Assembly: GCA_964023275.1 (NCBI GenBank) | Contig: OZ029913.1 | Span: 39,248,757 to 39,312,756 of the forward strand | DNA length: 64,000 bases | Direction: 5' to 3' | From: Norana najaformis | Taxonomy: Eukaryota > Annelida > Clitellata > Crassiclitellata > Hormogastridae | Shown here: positions 35,001-44,960 of the stretch, in pieces | Position numbering within the stretch: position 1 is the stretch's first letter | Layout of the letters: every line of letters starts with the position of its first letter | The notes under the pieces: model-generated | What the model was told of the DNA's origin: nothing | Databases searched by the model: none | Seen by the model: the letters and a program-made list of their open reading frames with translations, nothing else | Program-made: the position numbers and the translations under genes

Positions 35001-38000
35001 GCCACTGCCTCACTGCCTCAAACTGACAAGTAAATTGATCTTATATGCAGTACTTAAATGATGATTTTTTGTTTATTTAATGAAACCTTTGTATTTAAGG
35101 CAGTAGTGAGATTGTTGTGTAGTTGATTTGACAGCTACATAATGTTTAAAATGGAGAAATATTGTCTTGTACCAAAAAATTTTGTTTTTGTAATTTATTT
35201 TCAGCTAGATAATTTATAATACAGAGATATCTTAACAGTAACGTGGATTTTATATTTGACAAAATATTTTTGTACCAGGAACAATTTTATAACTGGGTAT
35301 TATTGTGATTTGATAGAGCAAAGGAAATGGGGTCTGTGTCAGGCCATTTGTTCAAATTGTGAGTACAGGAAGTTTTTCTTTTGTTGGAAAAGTAATAGCA
35401 TTAGTAATAATAGCATTAATTTTCCAGATTTTCCGTATTCTGGACATATGATATATTAACAAATGCATTGCTTACTTACTTACTTTATTCCCATTAACAA
35501 CTCCTAGCATAATGCTTCTGTTTCTAAGGGATTACACTTGCCTTTGCTAATAATAATCATTTTTTAGAGTAGGAAGGCGCTCTTGAGGATGTGTTGATTT
35601 CAAATTTGTTTTTGTGTTTTTACATAAATTTTATCATTTTTAACAGTTAAATTATCGATTTCAGCATCTATTCATTCTGCTTAGTCACTTGTGTTACTTT
35701 GTTCTCAGCTTAAGACTTACCTTTTTCAAATTGCTTATCCACCACGGGCTTTCTGTCTTCTAGATATTGCCCTGATTGTGGCTTGTTTAGTTTTAGTGCA
35801 CCATCGGTTGATGCCTTGTGCATTAGACACCAACATGATAGAAGTTATTAATTAATGATAATATAAAAAGTTTAATGGATTTATTTTAATAATTTGTACA
35901 AATAATTTTTTTAGTAATGTAGTATCTGTTGTTTTTCAGCAAGTTTTCAGTGATATAATATGATAGAAATGGTAGTGAAAACTTTTTAGCAGATTCAAGG
36001 AATAATTTTTCTGTAATCACTAGTCTGCAAAGGCTTGGTAGACCCTCAAACGATCTGCTATGAAAAAGACATAATGTGAACTTAAATCCCAGGTGGATTA
36101 AACATTTGGATTTGTAACCAGTTGGTTACCGTGTATAACACGATAGTCTGTTTGGTCTGTAACACTTGGTCTGTAATTGATGCATTGTGGGTTCCAGCCT
36201 ACTGAATGGACGCTGTGTAATGAATCTGGACAAATTAATTTGTCTTTATCAACAAGCAGAGTTTGATCGAGGCATAAGCTGGGAAGTCAATGACAAATCA
36301 TTTCCAGTGGCTTGGGATTTACTCACAGCCGGCCCAGTGGCATAAGAGTGGGAAATAAGAATCTCCACTATGGGCTAAGGGCAACTTTACAAATCTATAT
36401 ATTGAGTCACAAAGTACTCAGTTTTCATATTCTGTTGCCTCTAGTGTACAGCTAACTCCTGAATACGGCGTTCATTTGATTAACATTGATGAGAAGGCAT
36501 ACATCATCAGCTCCGAAGTCTCATCATTCTTTTGGGAAGAAGATCTCATTCGACCAATGGTAGGAGCAGTAAGATCAACAGACGTTTTAGTTATAAGAGA
36601 AACCATTTACACTGGAACCTTATTATCATGCTGCCTTTGACAACCATGTGAAGTACTGCTTATAATGAGTTTATGTTTAGAATTAATTAATTGATTGAGT
36701 TTAATCGGAATCATGTTGCTTGGGTGATGCTATGTCAAATCTTGTTGAAACTGATTTCACATCTGGATTCACTGCTAGTTAGCAGATTCACACAGTGCGC
36801 CTTTCTCCACTTTCTAAGGTTGTAATTCTTATTTTTGTGTCCAAATTAATGCAATGGGCTTTCTTTTAGGTTTTCTTGTGCTAGTGAGTTGCCCACTATC
36901 TAAAGTCCTTGCTCTCTCCTGAATACACCCTGTCTTCATTTTAAAGTTCACTGTGGTGTTCTTGTGTTATTAAATGTTTCTGGTCAACTATGGCCCTAGT
37001 GGCAACCTCCAGAAGAGCTGTTCTATACCTCATTTCATTGACTGTTCTTGTCCACCATGTATGCATTGTCTCTGTACTTCTTGTTAGTCAGCCACTGGTC
37101 TTTTATCATTCGCATCGACTTTTCAAACATACAAACGATGCTTTTTCTTCTAATTTGTTCCCTCTTCTCGACTGTTGTTCAATGCCAAACTAATTCTTTT
37201 CCAAGACTGGACTGTTTTGCATGGCAAAAAGTCGCAGTTAATAACTTCCTTTGAAGCTGTAATTGCCACTCTAATTCTGGCAACAACACATGCTCTTAAA
37301 TATATATATCGACCTCTGTCACTTTCTTTAATTTAATGGATTTCCTTAATGAATTTTAAACTCTTTTGGAGACTCTAATCTTGTCTCCTACTGAACTTGT
37401 CATAATGGGCAAGTTTAACATTCATGTTGGGTCAAATGATCATATTTCTATTGGCTTTCATGAACTCTTGACTTCTTTTGATCTTAAGCAGCACATAACC
37501 TTGTCAACACATGTATGCCAAAAAGTCACACCCTTGATCTCCTAGAGACAAGATTCGATTGTAGCATAATTCAGGATGTCTTGACTAAGGAAACTTTTCT
37601 TTCTGATCACCTTGCCGTTGCCACTTCCATCTCTTTTCCTACCAAACCACCAGCAAACTTCAGTTATAATTTTCAGATCCTGGTCTCTACTAGATGTCCA
37701 ACCTTTCAAAATTGACATCTGCTTCTCACTTTCTGCTTCTGACTTAAACCTTTCTCCAGATGCCCTCGCTCACTGACTCAGATCTGCTGTAACTGAACTG
37801 CTTGATAAGCATATTTCTCTATAATCCAGAAAGGTTGTTCATGACCCAAAGCCTTGGTTTAGTTCAGAAATTTCTGAAGCTTGATGTCAACATAGCCAAC
37901 TTGAATGCTTTTGGTGCAGCTCACGGCTTCTGTTCTATTGTGTGCATTTCAAAGAACATAAAATTGTTCACAACCTAATTTTCAAGGCCAAATCGTCCTA

Positions 38001-39396
38001 TCTCACAAACCTAATTTCAGAAAATTGGAAGATCCTCAATAAGTTACTCTTAAGAAAAACTCCATGCACGGCGATTCCCAAGAACAAGGACAGCTCTCAG
38101 CAAGCATGATTTTTCTGTTGCTGGCCCTAGACTCTGGAACTGTATTTCTGCAAACGTTCACATGCAAAATCTGTTTTGGCCTTCAGATGTCAACTAAAAA
38201 AAACTCAACTCTTCCTGGACTTGTTTCCTCTGTAGGCTGTTTCTGTGTCTTCTGGGTTTCCTTTGTGGCTTTTGACTTAACTCACCCTGAAATTTGGCTT
38301 GTACAACGATTTTGCTTAGCAACAACCATAAGCTGATGCCTTCATCATTATTACAGTAGTGCTATAGAAGTTCTGAGGTTATTATTAGTTTAATAGTGTG
38401 AGGCTGTAAGGCATGTGACGAAGATACAATAAGAGCAGAGTTATGTCAGATTCAAGCCAACTGTACAGCTGTGGTTGAGAGCTAAAAAACCCAGTCCAGC
38501 ATCATAAAAATACACCTTCTTAGGTAAACTTCCCATTTGTTTGCAATTTGTTCCAGCTACTGACTGCAGCCTTACATGAAAAAAATTGCAGAAATTTATA
38601 TCTAAGATCTTCCATTTTTTTAAAGGGCAATGTATAAAATTTTACTGTGATTTAGCTTCGCAATCTGGGAAAAGTCGACATCTCGAAGGTTATCCTGACC
38701 ATAGAGGAACATGGCGAAATACTTTGGCAGCTGTACAAGTAAGTAATTTGCGGCTGGAACAAAGTTTTTCTTCTTTCATCAATTACTGTTGTCCCTTCAT
38801 TTGTTGGATGTATATTTGTAACTAGATATTTATATCACGTCTTCTTAGAGAGCTCTTGAAGATGCTTCTTACCAGCCTAAATGACATTAGAGTTTGTGAC
38901 GAATGCTGTTGTATTTGCTTTTTGACCCAGGGACTGTTTCTAAACAGTTAGGATAGTTGTGACTGTATGTGACATAACCCAGCTGAAGTTGGAAAAATCA
39001 TCATGTGAGAAATGTACTCAGAAGATGATCAGGCCTGAAATTGGTCTGAAAATAGTTGTGCATGATTTTCTCAGAGGTGCTAAGTGTATTACTCAAAGAT
39101 CTCATGTTTAACTTCAGGCTACGTAACTAATTTTTCATATAGAAAATGTATTTAATTTACGCTAGACAGCTAAATTATATTAATGCTTAACTCATGATTT
39201 TTCTAAAGTTTTCAAGCAGAAATGCACATAGTAAGTAATTTTATTATTTGTGACAAAACATGGTTTTCCCTAAATGATTGAGCGCTACCAACCTAATCTA
39301 ATGCAATCATTATTACACCGTCCTTTACATTTTCTGAATTTGGCTGGATTTTGTCAGGAACAGTTAATGACATAACCCACAATGTACACCTATACA

Positions 39397-39474
<78 letters not shown>

Positions 39475-42400
39475 AAGCATTTAGGCATGTATGTAACAGA
39501 GTATTTATAATATAGTGCCTTTTAACAATCTCTCAAAATGGCTGCATATATGGCATTTGAACAGGTCTGTGCAGGTGTGACTGAAGGTACATAAAGAATG
39601 TACGTGATGCTGATTGTGTCATTGATATGTGATTACAGTACTTTGCTGACCTACCTCTGCAAGGGTCGCTGTTCTTGATCTACCATCAGTTGATGCCTTA
39701 TTTATTTATGGTGCTATAAATTATAAAAAAAGAATTTAAAAGAATACTTTTTATGTTTTTAGATGTTTTAATTGCTTATATAATATTTATTAAGTGCTCA
39801 GCTGCCTGGAACTTCGAGAAGTGGTACGCCCAGGCGGATGGTTGTACTGTATGAGTTGTCAAGGTTAGTTGGACCTTTTCTTAGTTTGAAATTCGATGGA
39901 AGATAGGTTTTGGCTTGGTTTAGATCTGTCACAGTCAGTACGTTATTTTAATATAATTGAAATTGATTGCACTTATTAATTTATTTTAAGATACTGTAAT
40001 TGTTATGATTATTCATTAATTTTAGTGTGATGCAATATTTATATATGAAGGAATTATCGGAGATGGATGATGATGATGATCAGTGGCGGTTGATCAGTGA
40101 CTGATCGAGGAATGGTGATGATGATGATGATGATTTGTTGTTCAGCGTGGCTGATATTCTTGAGCTGTTCAATCACAAGTCAGAAGAGCTGAAGATGGCC
40201 GTTCAGCAGCAGCTTGACCTTTTCAATTCCCATGACTTCTACTGGACAGTGAGTAGCAGTTTTTAACTGCAACTTTGGAAAGGATTTTTATTGATGGCAG
40301 AATATTGAACAGGAAGTTTAAACATCTTCTGGTTGATTGATTGATTGATTGTTAGACATAAATAAGATAGATAAGTCAGTAGATGAACAGACAAGCAGGC
40401 AGGCTTATGATTGTTGTTGTTGGAATATGACACTGTGCCAGGTTTTTGTGATCAGTTTTTAAAGCTCCTTTTACATTGGCTTTGCTATTGGTCTTTGCTG
40501 TAAAATTGTCTACTTTACATTACAGTAACTTATATTACATTACATTGACATTTTTACTAGGGAAAGGAGTTGGAGCTGGACGAAAGGTCACTAGAACTTG
40601 AACAGGATTTCCGACAGGCCTGGAATGACCTTCAAAAAGAGAGGTGCATCTAATAAATGAGCAATTACTTTACCCTAACTTACCTTACTTTACCATATCT
40701 TACTTTCCCATACTTCACCTTACCTCACTGTACTTTATCATTTCTTACCTACCTTCCATTACTTTATCCTATCTTACATTATCAAAACATTTATGTAACA
40801 GCTTTTTTGAAGCTTGCCTTACTTTACCGTGTCTTACCTTACTTTATTGTATCTTTCCTTTATCTTACCATATCTTGAGTTGAAACTTCTGAAAACCAGG
40901 GCTTTCGAAACTAGTTCTATGCTGAGAGCATGTGATCAAAGTAATATTACTTTACCTTTAACAGAGGCGCTATACAAATGTTCTATTAGAATTTCAGTTT
41001 CACTTTGCTTCTATGTAACTTTCTTACAAGTGGGACATTTGCAGGGAGTCTGCTCTGAGGCAGATGAAGAGTGCGTCGCATGGTGAGACCGCTTGCCTGG
41101 TTGAAAAAATTGAAGACATCGAGGAAAAGATGGAGATGCTAAAGACTCGTTTTGAACAGTCGACAGACAAAGAGTCGGCATCAGGTATATACATTAGGGG
41201 TGTCAAAGCAAACTACGGTCCAGGTACCAGATTCCATTCTGAACGGTACCCAGTTACCCATGACTAAAATAAATGAATGTAATAAGGCAAACTGTGAAAT
41301 AGTTGTGTGTTATTATACACTGCATGTACTATCGTCGGCTGGTTGCTCACTGGTCGTTAATCGCTATGATTCACTAGATTAAATGCAACTCCTAGATTAT
41401 CAGTAATTAAACCATAGTATTGTTTGTAGTTAAAAAGTGACCTGGACAAAAACTGATGTTATTAAACAGCGAAATATGCAAAAGCACGACAGATATTCAT
41501 ATACTATTGAAACTTATTTATTCAATTCAAGCAGCACCAATAGCAACAGCTAATGAAATCTTGTTTAAAATCTTGAAAGACCAAAATAACTAAGTGCATA
41601 ATTTTAGAGCGGAAAATTAAACATTTGACTAATGGGCTATATGTGTGAGTCAAACCTTCTACTTTACTGAAACATTAACTGCGAGTCCTGGCCTCAAAGG
41701 TACTTCTGCATTGTCATCCAAATAATCCTATCTGTTCGTTCTAACATCATGTTAGTGGCATCGGTTGCCGGAGAAGTCAGTCGCCCTACTTACTACACCA
41801 CAGCATCTTTCAGCCCATTAGTGCATGCTGCAGCAGGCTGTTTTTATTAACTCCTAGAGACTGAAGACATTTCTTATTCTCTGTGCTTCACTATTTGGTA
41901 ACTGTCACCTGCATAACACCTACCACACAGGCCACGGACGGCTTCAGAAGCGACAGACAGCTGCACATTATTAAGCCACTGGTCTGTGACTAATCATACT
42001 GCTTAAATCATGCTTCTTAGGAAGAGTTAATGGTATTTGGGTATTGAATTCATGGCCCGGTTGCGATCCTTCAAACGGGTACCCAGGCATATAGCTACCC
42101 AATAACAGGCCTAGTATACATGGCTGTATTTATTTATTTATTTAGTTATGTATATTTATTTATTTGTGAGGTGCATGCTAGTCTTTTGGTTAGTGTCCTG
42201 GACTGTCAACCCAGAAGTTGATATTCTGAGATTTCTGTTCTGCTAGCGCCCCATGGCAGACTCAGCTGTAAACTGAATACACAACGGTATAGAGTTATGG
42301 GAGGACTTTCTGAAGTTCATTAGCAGATAGTCTGTTTTCAGTACTTTTGAGAATTCTGAAAGGTGCTATAGAAATGTTCAACTGCATACATATTTAATTA

Positions 42401-43708
42401 AATAGATACATAAAATACATCTTGCATGCATACATATATAATTATATATACATGCACACATGCCATCCACTGCCCTTTTGTAGCCTATGTGTTCACATTA
42501 GCACTTTTGAGTATATAAGGACCTACATAAATGACCAGATATGTGATTATGTTACTCTTGTTATTCTGTCTTATCATCTTTCAGTGTTGAGTTTTGAATC
42601 ATCAAAAGGTCCATCGGTTGATCATGTCATCTTGCAACAGGGCCGATCATATCTCAAGCAAAATGGGGTGAGTGGTCATCTTCTGCCTATTGGGTAGGAA
42701 CTCAGTCCTCTGATACCCTTCCTCAGTTGCTGCTATATAAATAGATGATTACATTACATGCTTTCAGTGTTTCTAAAGTCAAGCTTACCTAATCTAATCT
42801 TCTACTAGCTTATCTAATCTCAAATTGTATTTGCTAATATGATCTATTAGTTTGTCTAATCGAATTAAACCTAGGCATCTAATCTTCTATTAGCTTATAA
42901 TCTCATCTTAGCTTATCTGATCTAATCATGCACTACCTTATCTAATCTAATAGTCTGTTAGTTTCTCTGAAATGGTTCTGTTATTGTAAGTCATGGCAGA
43001 ATTCTTCTGATGTTTTTTCAGAGTGCTGGCAGTAGTGGTGACTCATTGGGACATTTCTCGTCAACTTCAAGCTCTCGTCTATTGACGAACAATGAAGAAA
43101 CTTCACGCACTGTTGTTTGCAATTCAGCTCATTTGCCAGTGACATCACTACCAACCTTGTCGACTGGAGTATCGAACCTTGGAGTAAATTTATTGCCCAG
43201 TTCATCTGTTTCAGATCAGACTTCTCTTTCATCATCTGTTCGTTCAAGCGGAAATGGCTGCCAAGTGTCGCTGAACCATGACTATGCAGATGCACTCATC
43301 CCTAGCATGGCCTCAATGTCACTAGGTGTCATTCAGACGCCAGGTTATCGCACTGCAACGGGTTTGCCCAGCTCCGAAGCTACTTCTTTTACCTATTCGT
43401 CTGGTTATCAGGTTCCCATCAACAATGGCCTTGTTTCAAATCTTCCACTGATTTTGAACAGTTCGATTCTACCTGGCTTCAACCCGCTCCAGTATAACCC
43501 AGTGCTCTTAGGCTCCATGCCTTACCCGACTGCTGGTCCGTACTATATCCCTGGACCATATCATGCAAATGGACTTCTGGCTACTCCTGGGTTGCTGCCA
43601 TCCCTCAGCATTTTCACAAGGCTGTCCGTTGGTGGCTTTCCAAGTGGTTTAACTCTTCCAGATACGTTTGTCACAGGAAATCAAAATTTGCCGAACGTGT
43701 CGCATTAA
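20076..43708 (+). CDS. TDRD5: TDRD5-like protein, four LOTUS domains and one Tudor domain
   Basis: I read 22 coding exons, all GT-AG and phase-consistent: 20076-20745, 21019-21275, 21678-21734, 24685-24844, 25899-26026, 26589-26694, 27659-27753, 28653-28840, 29532-29676, 31774-31835, 32538-32610, 33636-33725, 34308-34409, 34839-35029, 36445-36559, 38656-38738, 39795-39863, 40146-40248, 40561-40643, 41045-41184, 42585-42667, 43022-43708. The total is 3687 nt, or 1228 residues. LOTUS domains lie at about residues 5-80, 145-220, 300-370 (completed by the 57-nt exon 3, HPYGLYASKFLAEYK) and 398-475. One extended Tudor domain at about 510-700 has YVDYGTEGF. An acidic stretch follows at 712-775 (exon 14), a coiled coil at about 865-970, and a Ser/Gly/Pro/Leu-rich tail at 1001-1228. 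In mammals and flies LOTUS-Tudor proteins sit in germ granules and nuage, where LOTUS domains bind Vasa-type helicases and/or RNA; TDRD5 acts in piRNA production. A single Tudor favours TDRD5 over TDRD7, which has three. An acceptor at 20061 shows that a 5' UTR exon lies upstream. The acceptor choice at 39795 rather than 39802 is forced by reading frame. Confidence 0.93.
21410..21505. repeat. GATGGA-type simple repeat
   Basis: Imperfect GATGGATGAA(C/T)AGAT repeats in intron 2 of the TDRD5-like gene, ending exactly where a copy of exon 2 sequence begins. Confidence 0.85.
21506..21567 (+). pseudogene. partial duplicate of TDRD5-like exon 2 in intron 2
   Basis: These 62 bp align without gaps to exon 2 positions 21051-21112 (ACAAAGGGAACAGT, then AATGG, AATGA and AATTGGGA are shared; roughly three quarters identical). 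The copy keeps an open frame (LPYKGNSFANGLNEQNENWE) that runs on to a stop near 21620. No polypyrimidine acceptor precedes it, because it directly follows the GATGGA repeat, so I take it as a non-exonic relic of a local tandem duplication. Confidence 0.75.
22167..24352 (-). mobile_element. piggyBac transposon copy B, full length but decayed
   Basis: Flanked by the TTAA target duplication (22167-22170 and 24349-24352). The ends are CCCTTAACTGACGAG and, inverted, CCCAATACAGACGAG, 11 of 15 matching. The minus-strand frame at 24089-23862 encodes the N-terminal acidic region (YEIRQILDEFASDDDRFDSS then EEDKVVLAKEH). The transposase core is largely missing or unrecognisable: 23440-23830 aligns to parts of copy A at 11.3-12.0 kb. 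The non-coding left part holds three tandem subterminal repeats of about 355 bp (near 22260, 22620 and 22980), each with AACTTATCAGATCTTGGT-like sequence and CTTTAGCATTTTAT. The element occupies most of intron 3 of the TDRD5-like gene. Confidence 0.88.
24552..24620 (+). mobile_element. LINE 3' tail fragment (ATTAGA-tailed family)
   Basis: ACTTGAAGCGACCATCGATT, GATGCTTTGTGC and GGTGCTGTAGAAGTCATT, followed by ATGTTAGATTAG. It is a tail only, just upstream of exon 4 of the TDRD5-like gene. Confidence 0.6.
25015..25320 (+). mobile_element. tRNA-headed SINE (family S2)
   Basis: The head carries a GATTGCAGGTTCAAGC B-box-like segment. The body has GACCATGGGCAAGTTGTTT, CACCTAGCAGTGTAATTTGG and CCTTGAGATTTGCCATTGC. 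Matching copies lie at 33.34, 33.84 and 36.13 kb, all in introns of the TDRD5-like gene and all on the plus strand. Confidence 0.65.
25608..25840 (-). mobile_element. tRNA-headed SINE (family S3)
   Basis: On the minus strand the head reads CAAGTGGTTAGCATGCTTGA and CAGGGGTTCAAATCC (A- and B-box-like). A body with AATGAGTACAATGAC and GGATCAGGTGGC follows, as in the S3 copies at 32.7 and 34.0 kb. Confidence 0.65.
26880..27400 (-). mobile_element. LINE ORF2 C-terminal fragment (RTE/L1-like)
   Basis: The minus strand, with frame breaks, encodes pieces like RLRLFGHI, PPRGWKRPAG, ESDLCPLNFGLYAA and NRDGWQQVV. This is the C-terminal block R..WFGH..R...........RP.GRP....W.....DL..L.......A..R..WR of several non-LTR families. 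It lies in an intron of the TDRD5-like gene. Confidence 0.6.
27468..27630. repeat. degenerate ~20-bp tandem repeat
   Basis: Repeats close to TATGCTAGTAAATGGTTCAG, about seven degenerate copies, end shortly before the splice acceptor of the exon at 27659. Confidence 0.7.
28030..28140 (+). mobile_element. S1 SINE 3' fragment
   Basis: TTCACTGAAAAAATCAGCAG, GGTCAAGGCTTTACAGTAGC and GATTCTTAAAAGG follow the S1 body order. It is diverged, and no head is present. Confidence 0.55.
30060..30530 (-). mobile_element. CR1/L2-like LINE, RT C-terminal fragment
   Basis: The minus-strand frame carries SKLQSVLNASVHPIGGIPKF, GHISAYMQDTLHWLPIS and IKILIFMRNCFVGIVPS, the same family as the copy at 9.5-10.4 kb. 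It is broken by frameshifts and lies in the intron between exons 9 and 10 of the TDRD5-like gene. Confidence 0.8.
30776..30870. repeat. dispersed repeat, AGAAACTCCTCAG type
   Basis: TAGAAGCTCCTCAGAAGCAT is matched at 44217 (TAGAAACTCCTCAGAAGCAT) and 60007 (AGAAACTCCTCAGGAGTATG), with GTCCTGAGGTT(A/G)AAGGGTC following in the better copies. The class is unknown; the copies may be LINE or SINE body fragments. Confidence 0.5.
30898..31601 (+). mobile_element. piggyBac-type non-autonomous element (second family)
   Basis: Flanked by TTAA at 30894-30897 and 31602-31605. The ends are CCTCTTTCCCATTTA and, inverted, CCTGTTTACCATTCA, 12 of 15 matching. At 704 bp it is too short for a transposase, but 31150-31304 encodes MSNSSKICNFRIRDVNVI followed by QQVLAEDSSDESDLL, an acidic N-terminus like those of piggyBac transposases. 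I therefore read it as an internal-deletion derivative of a family distinct from copies A and B. Confidence 0.82.
32220..32395. repeat. CCTTGCCTTA-type simple repeat
   Basis: Imperfect tract of CTTACC/CTTGCC hexamers in an intron. Confidence 0.75.
32710..33005 (+). mobile_element. tRNA-headed SINE (family S3)
   Basis: The head ATAGCCTAGCGGTTAGCTTG and GAGGTTGGAGGTTCAAACAT resembles tRNA A and B boxes. The body carries CTAGGAAATGAGTACAGCG, GGAAGATCAGGTGGCCAAGG and CTGCCCTCACATGCTGAG, and ends in AAAGGTAAAGG. Confidence 0.75.
33340..33625 (+). mobile_element. tRNA-headed SINE (family S2)
   Basis: GCACAGTGGTCTATTGGTAT and GGTCATGGGTTTGACTC form a tRNA-like head. GACCCTGGACAAGTTGTTTG, GCCAAGCAGTATAAGTTGG and GACCTTGGAATTTGTCCATT follow in the body. 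It ends within 15 bases of the acceptor of the exon at 33636. Confidence 0.75.
33835..34235 (+). mobile_element. fused S2 + S3 SINE
   Basis: The first part (to about 33985) is an S2 head and body (GACCCTGGACAAGTTGTTCA, GCAGCATAATTTGGTATTGG). It continues directly into an S3 body (GAGTTCAAATATCTGCCAGG, GTGAAATGAGTACACAGACC, TTGCCCTCATGCTGAGTC). This may be a chimeric SINE or one inserted in the other. Confidence 0.6.
34550..34800. repeat. (ATTCTT)n-type simple repeat
   Basis: Imperfect CATTCTTnTTCTTC tract just upstream of exon 14 of the TDRD5-like gene. The Asn/Lys-rich minus-strand frame and the Phe-rich plus-strand frame are artefacts of it. Confidence 0.85.
35690..35870 (+). mobile_element. 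LINE 3' end (ATTAGA-tailed family)
   Basis: CAGCTTAAGACTTACCTTTT encodes the LK.YLF ending of an L2-like RT in degraded form. After it come AGTGCACCATCGGTTGATG, CCTTGTGCATTAG and ATAGAAGTTATTAATTAAT. Confidence 0.55.
36125..36400 (+). mobile_element. tRNA-headed SINE (family S2)
   Basis: GCATTGTGGGTTCCAGCC stands at the B-box position. CTGGACAAATTAATTTGTCT, CAACAAGCAGAGTTTGATCG and GCTTGGGATTTACTCACAGC follow the S2 order. Confidence 0.6.
37190..38390 (+). mobile_element. internally deleted L2-like LINE, endonuclease joined to 3' end
   Basis: 37350-37500 encodes LLETLILSPTELVIMGKFN and IHVGSNDHISIGFHELL, the endonuclease ...GDFN.H... block. 37515-37860 continues with RFDCSIIQDVLTKETFLSDH and LAVATSISFPTKPP, then the linker (AVTELLDKH, KPWFSSEIS), all with frame breaks. 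37930-38050 encodes IVHNLIFKAKSSYLTNLIS. The entire RT is then missing, and the sequence passes at about 38090 into the C-terminal block and an ATTAGA-type tail (38330-38390). It lies in an intron of the TDRD5-like gene. Confidence 0.75.
39403..39472. repeat. (TA)n microsatellite
   Basis: About 70 bp of pure TA. Confidence 0.97.
39655..39740 (+). mobile_element. LINE 3' tail fragment
   Basis: GATCTACCATCAGTTGATGC, CTTATTTATTTATGGTGCT and ATAAATTATAAAAAAAG give a short diverged copy of the GACCATCGATTGATGCC tail. Confidence 0.45.
40650..40880. repeat. CTTAC/ACTTT simple repeat
   Basis: Imperfect TACCTTACTTTACC tract directly after exon 19 of the TDRD5-like gene. A similar tract is at 61.26-61.44 kb. 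Confidence 0.8.
42170..42400 (+). mobile_element. tRNA-headed SINE, S3-like
   Basis: TTTTGGTTAGTGTCCTGGAC and GTCAACCCAGAAGTTGATAT form a tRNA-like head with a poor B box. The body ends AAAGGTGCTATAGAAATGTT, the tail core shared by LINEs and SINEs here. Confidence 0.55.
42780..42960. repeat. CTTATCTAATCT-type simple repeat
   Basis: Degenerate TCTAATC/CTTATC repeats in the last intron of the TDRD5-like gene. Confidence 0.75.
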
Positions 43709-44450
43709 CAGGCACCTTTGTGTGATCTGGATCATAGGAAAATTGAAATTGTGTTTGAAATGCTGTGCCAAATGTAATTGTTTATGGTTTAAATGATCGG
43801 CCGTAACCTAAAGCTGAAAATGTTTCATAAGGTTGTTATGGTTTACAGGATTTCTTGAGTTGGATGCAATGAAGTTGATTATAGCATTTAAACCCTAACA
43901 CGAGTCAGTTTTTAATGTATTTATTACCTAAAGACTGGATTTGCGTTATGAGGCCAAAGATTTTTTTGCAGATTTTTGGATAAAGCTGCTATGAGTAAAC
44001 ACTGTAGGTTTGCCTGAGTTTGTCCTTTTCCAAGTCATTTCAGTTGTTTATTGGAATATTATCATGCCTCAAATCTTGACATTTCATTTGCTTTCCTGGG
44101 CAGGAACATGGGCAGAATGTGGTATTCAAGTGTAAAAGGTTAAGGTAACACTTGTGTACATGCTTCTTTAGAGACTGTTAAATGGTGAAAGTGACACAAT
44201 TCATTACACTCTTCTGTAGAAACTCCTCAGAAGCATGATCCCGAGGTTAAAGGGTCATTCGGCTGAGACATAAACCTATCCACAGTGATTTACCTACAGG
44301 ACATCTCTTTAATCAACCATCTTGTGTTTGTATGTGCTTACCAATGACTTTTTGCCTTGCTTAACTTCACTTGATGCGTTTGTAGCTGTTTTGTTTGCTT
44401 CGTACTGCCAATGATCACTTTTTGTAAGTGGTCATGTTGTGGGGTGTTTC
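43709..44450 (+). other. 3' flank of the TDRD5-like gene
   Basis: Probable 3' UTR at its start. I see no AATAAA in the first 700 bases after the stop. A copy of the AGAAACTCCTCAG dispersed repeat sits at 44217-44290. Confidence 0.4.
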
Positions 44451-44960
44451 AGAGTGCTAGTAAGCGTACTTTAGTGCAACTTTAATTTTATGATCATCAT
44501 AATGGTCTCAACGCCTGTAGGTGTCTGATGCCATTCTCACTATGTTCCTCCGCTGCTGTCTTTCCAGTGCAGCATGGCTCAGCTCCTGGAGTGATGTTCC
44601 ACACCATTTGATTATGTCGTCTACCACATTCTTTATAGTGTCGTCCCCTTTTATTTGGTCCATCCATCATTCCGAACACTAATGTCTTGATCTTCCTGTC
44701 ATTGTTCAGTCGACGTATGTGACCAAATAATCCTAGCTTCCTCTGAACTATTTTCTGCATCAAGTTCTCTTTGAGATGTATCCGTCTGTATAGTTCTGCA
44801 TCGTTTCAACTTGCCTTTTGTGTCCATCCTATTTTCAGAATCATCCTATATCATTTTCTCTGGAAGGCCAGTATTCTTCTTTCATAGTCTTGCATTATTA
44901 CCCAGGCCTCACATTCATAATGGGTTTACAATGACTTTAGTTTATGTTTTTCGTAAAAAT
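44450..44960 (-). mobile_element. LINE ORF2 C-terminal fragment (RTE/L1-like)
   Basis: The minus strand encodes YECEAWV and YERRILAF near 44.9 kb, then MMQKIVQRKLGLFGHIRRL, KIKTLVFGMMDGPNKRGR and WN...GAEPC. This is the standard ...YG.E.W....ER.....QRR..WFGHI.R...KIK..M.G...G.RRRGRP... terminus of non-LTR elements. It is interrupted by frameshifts. Confidence 0.75.

Noticed and set aside
39802-39863. Acceptor at 39801 for exon 17 of the TDRD5-like gene
   Set aside because: It shifts the frame relative to the next exon; the upstream AG at 39793-39794 keeps the frame throughout.
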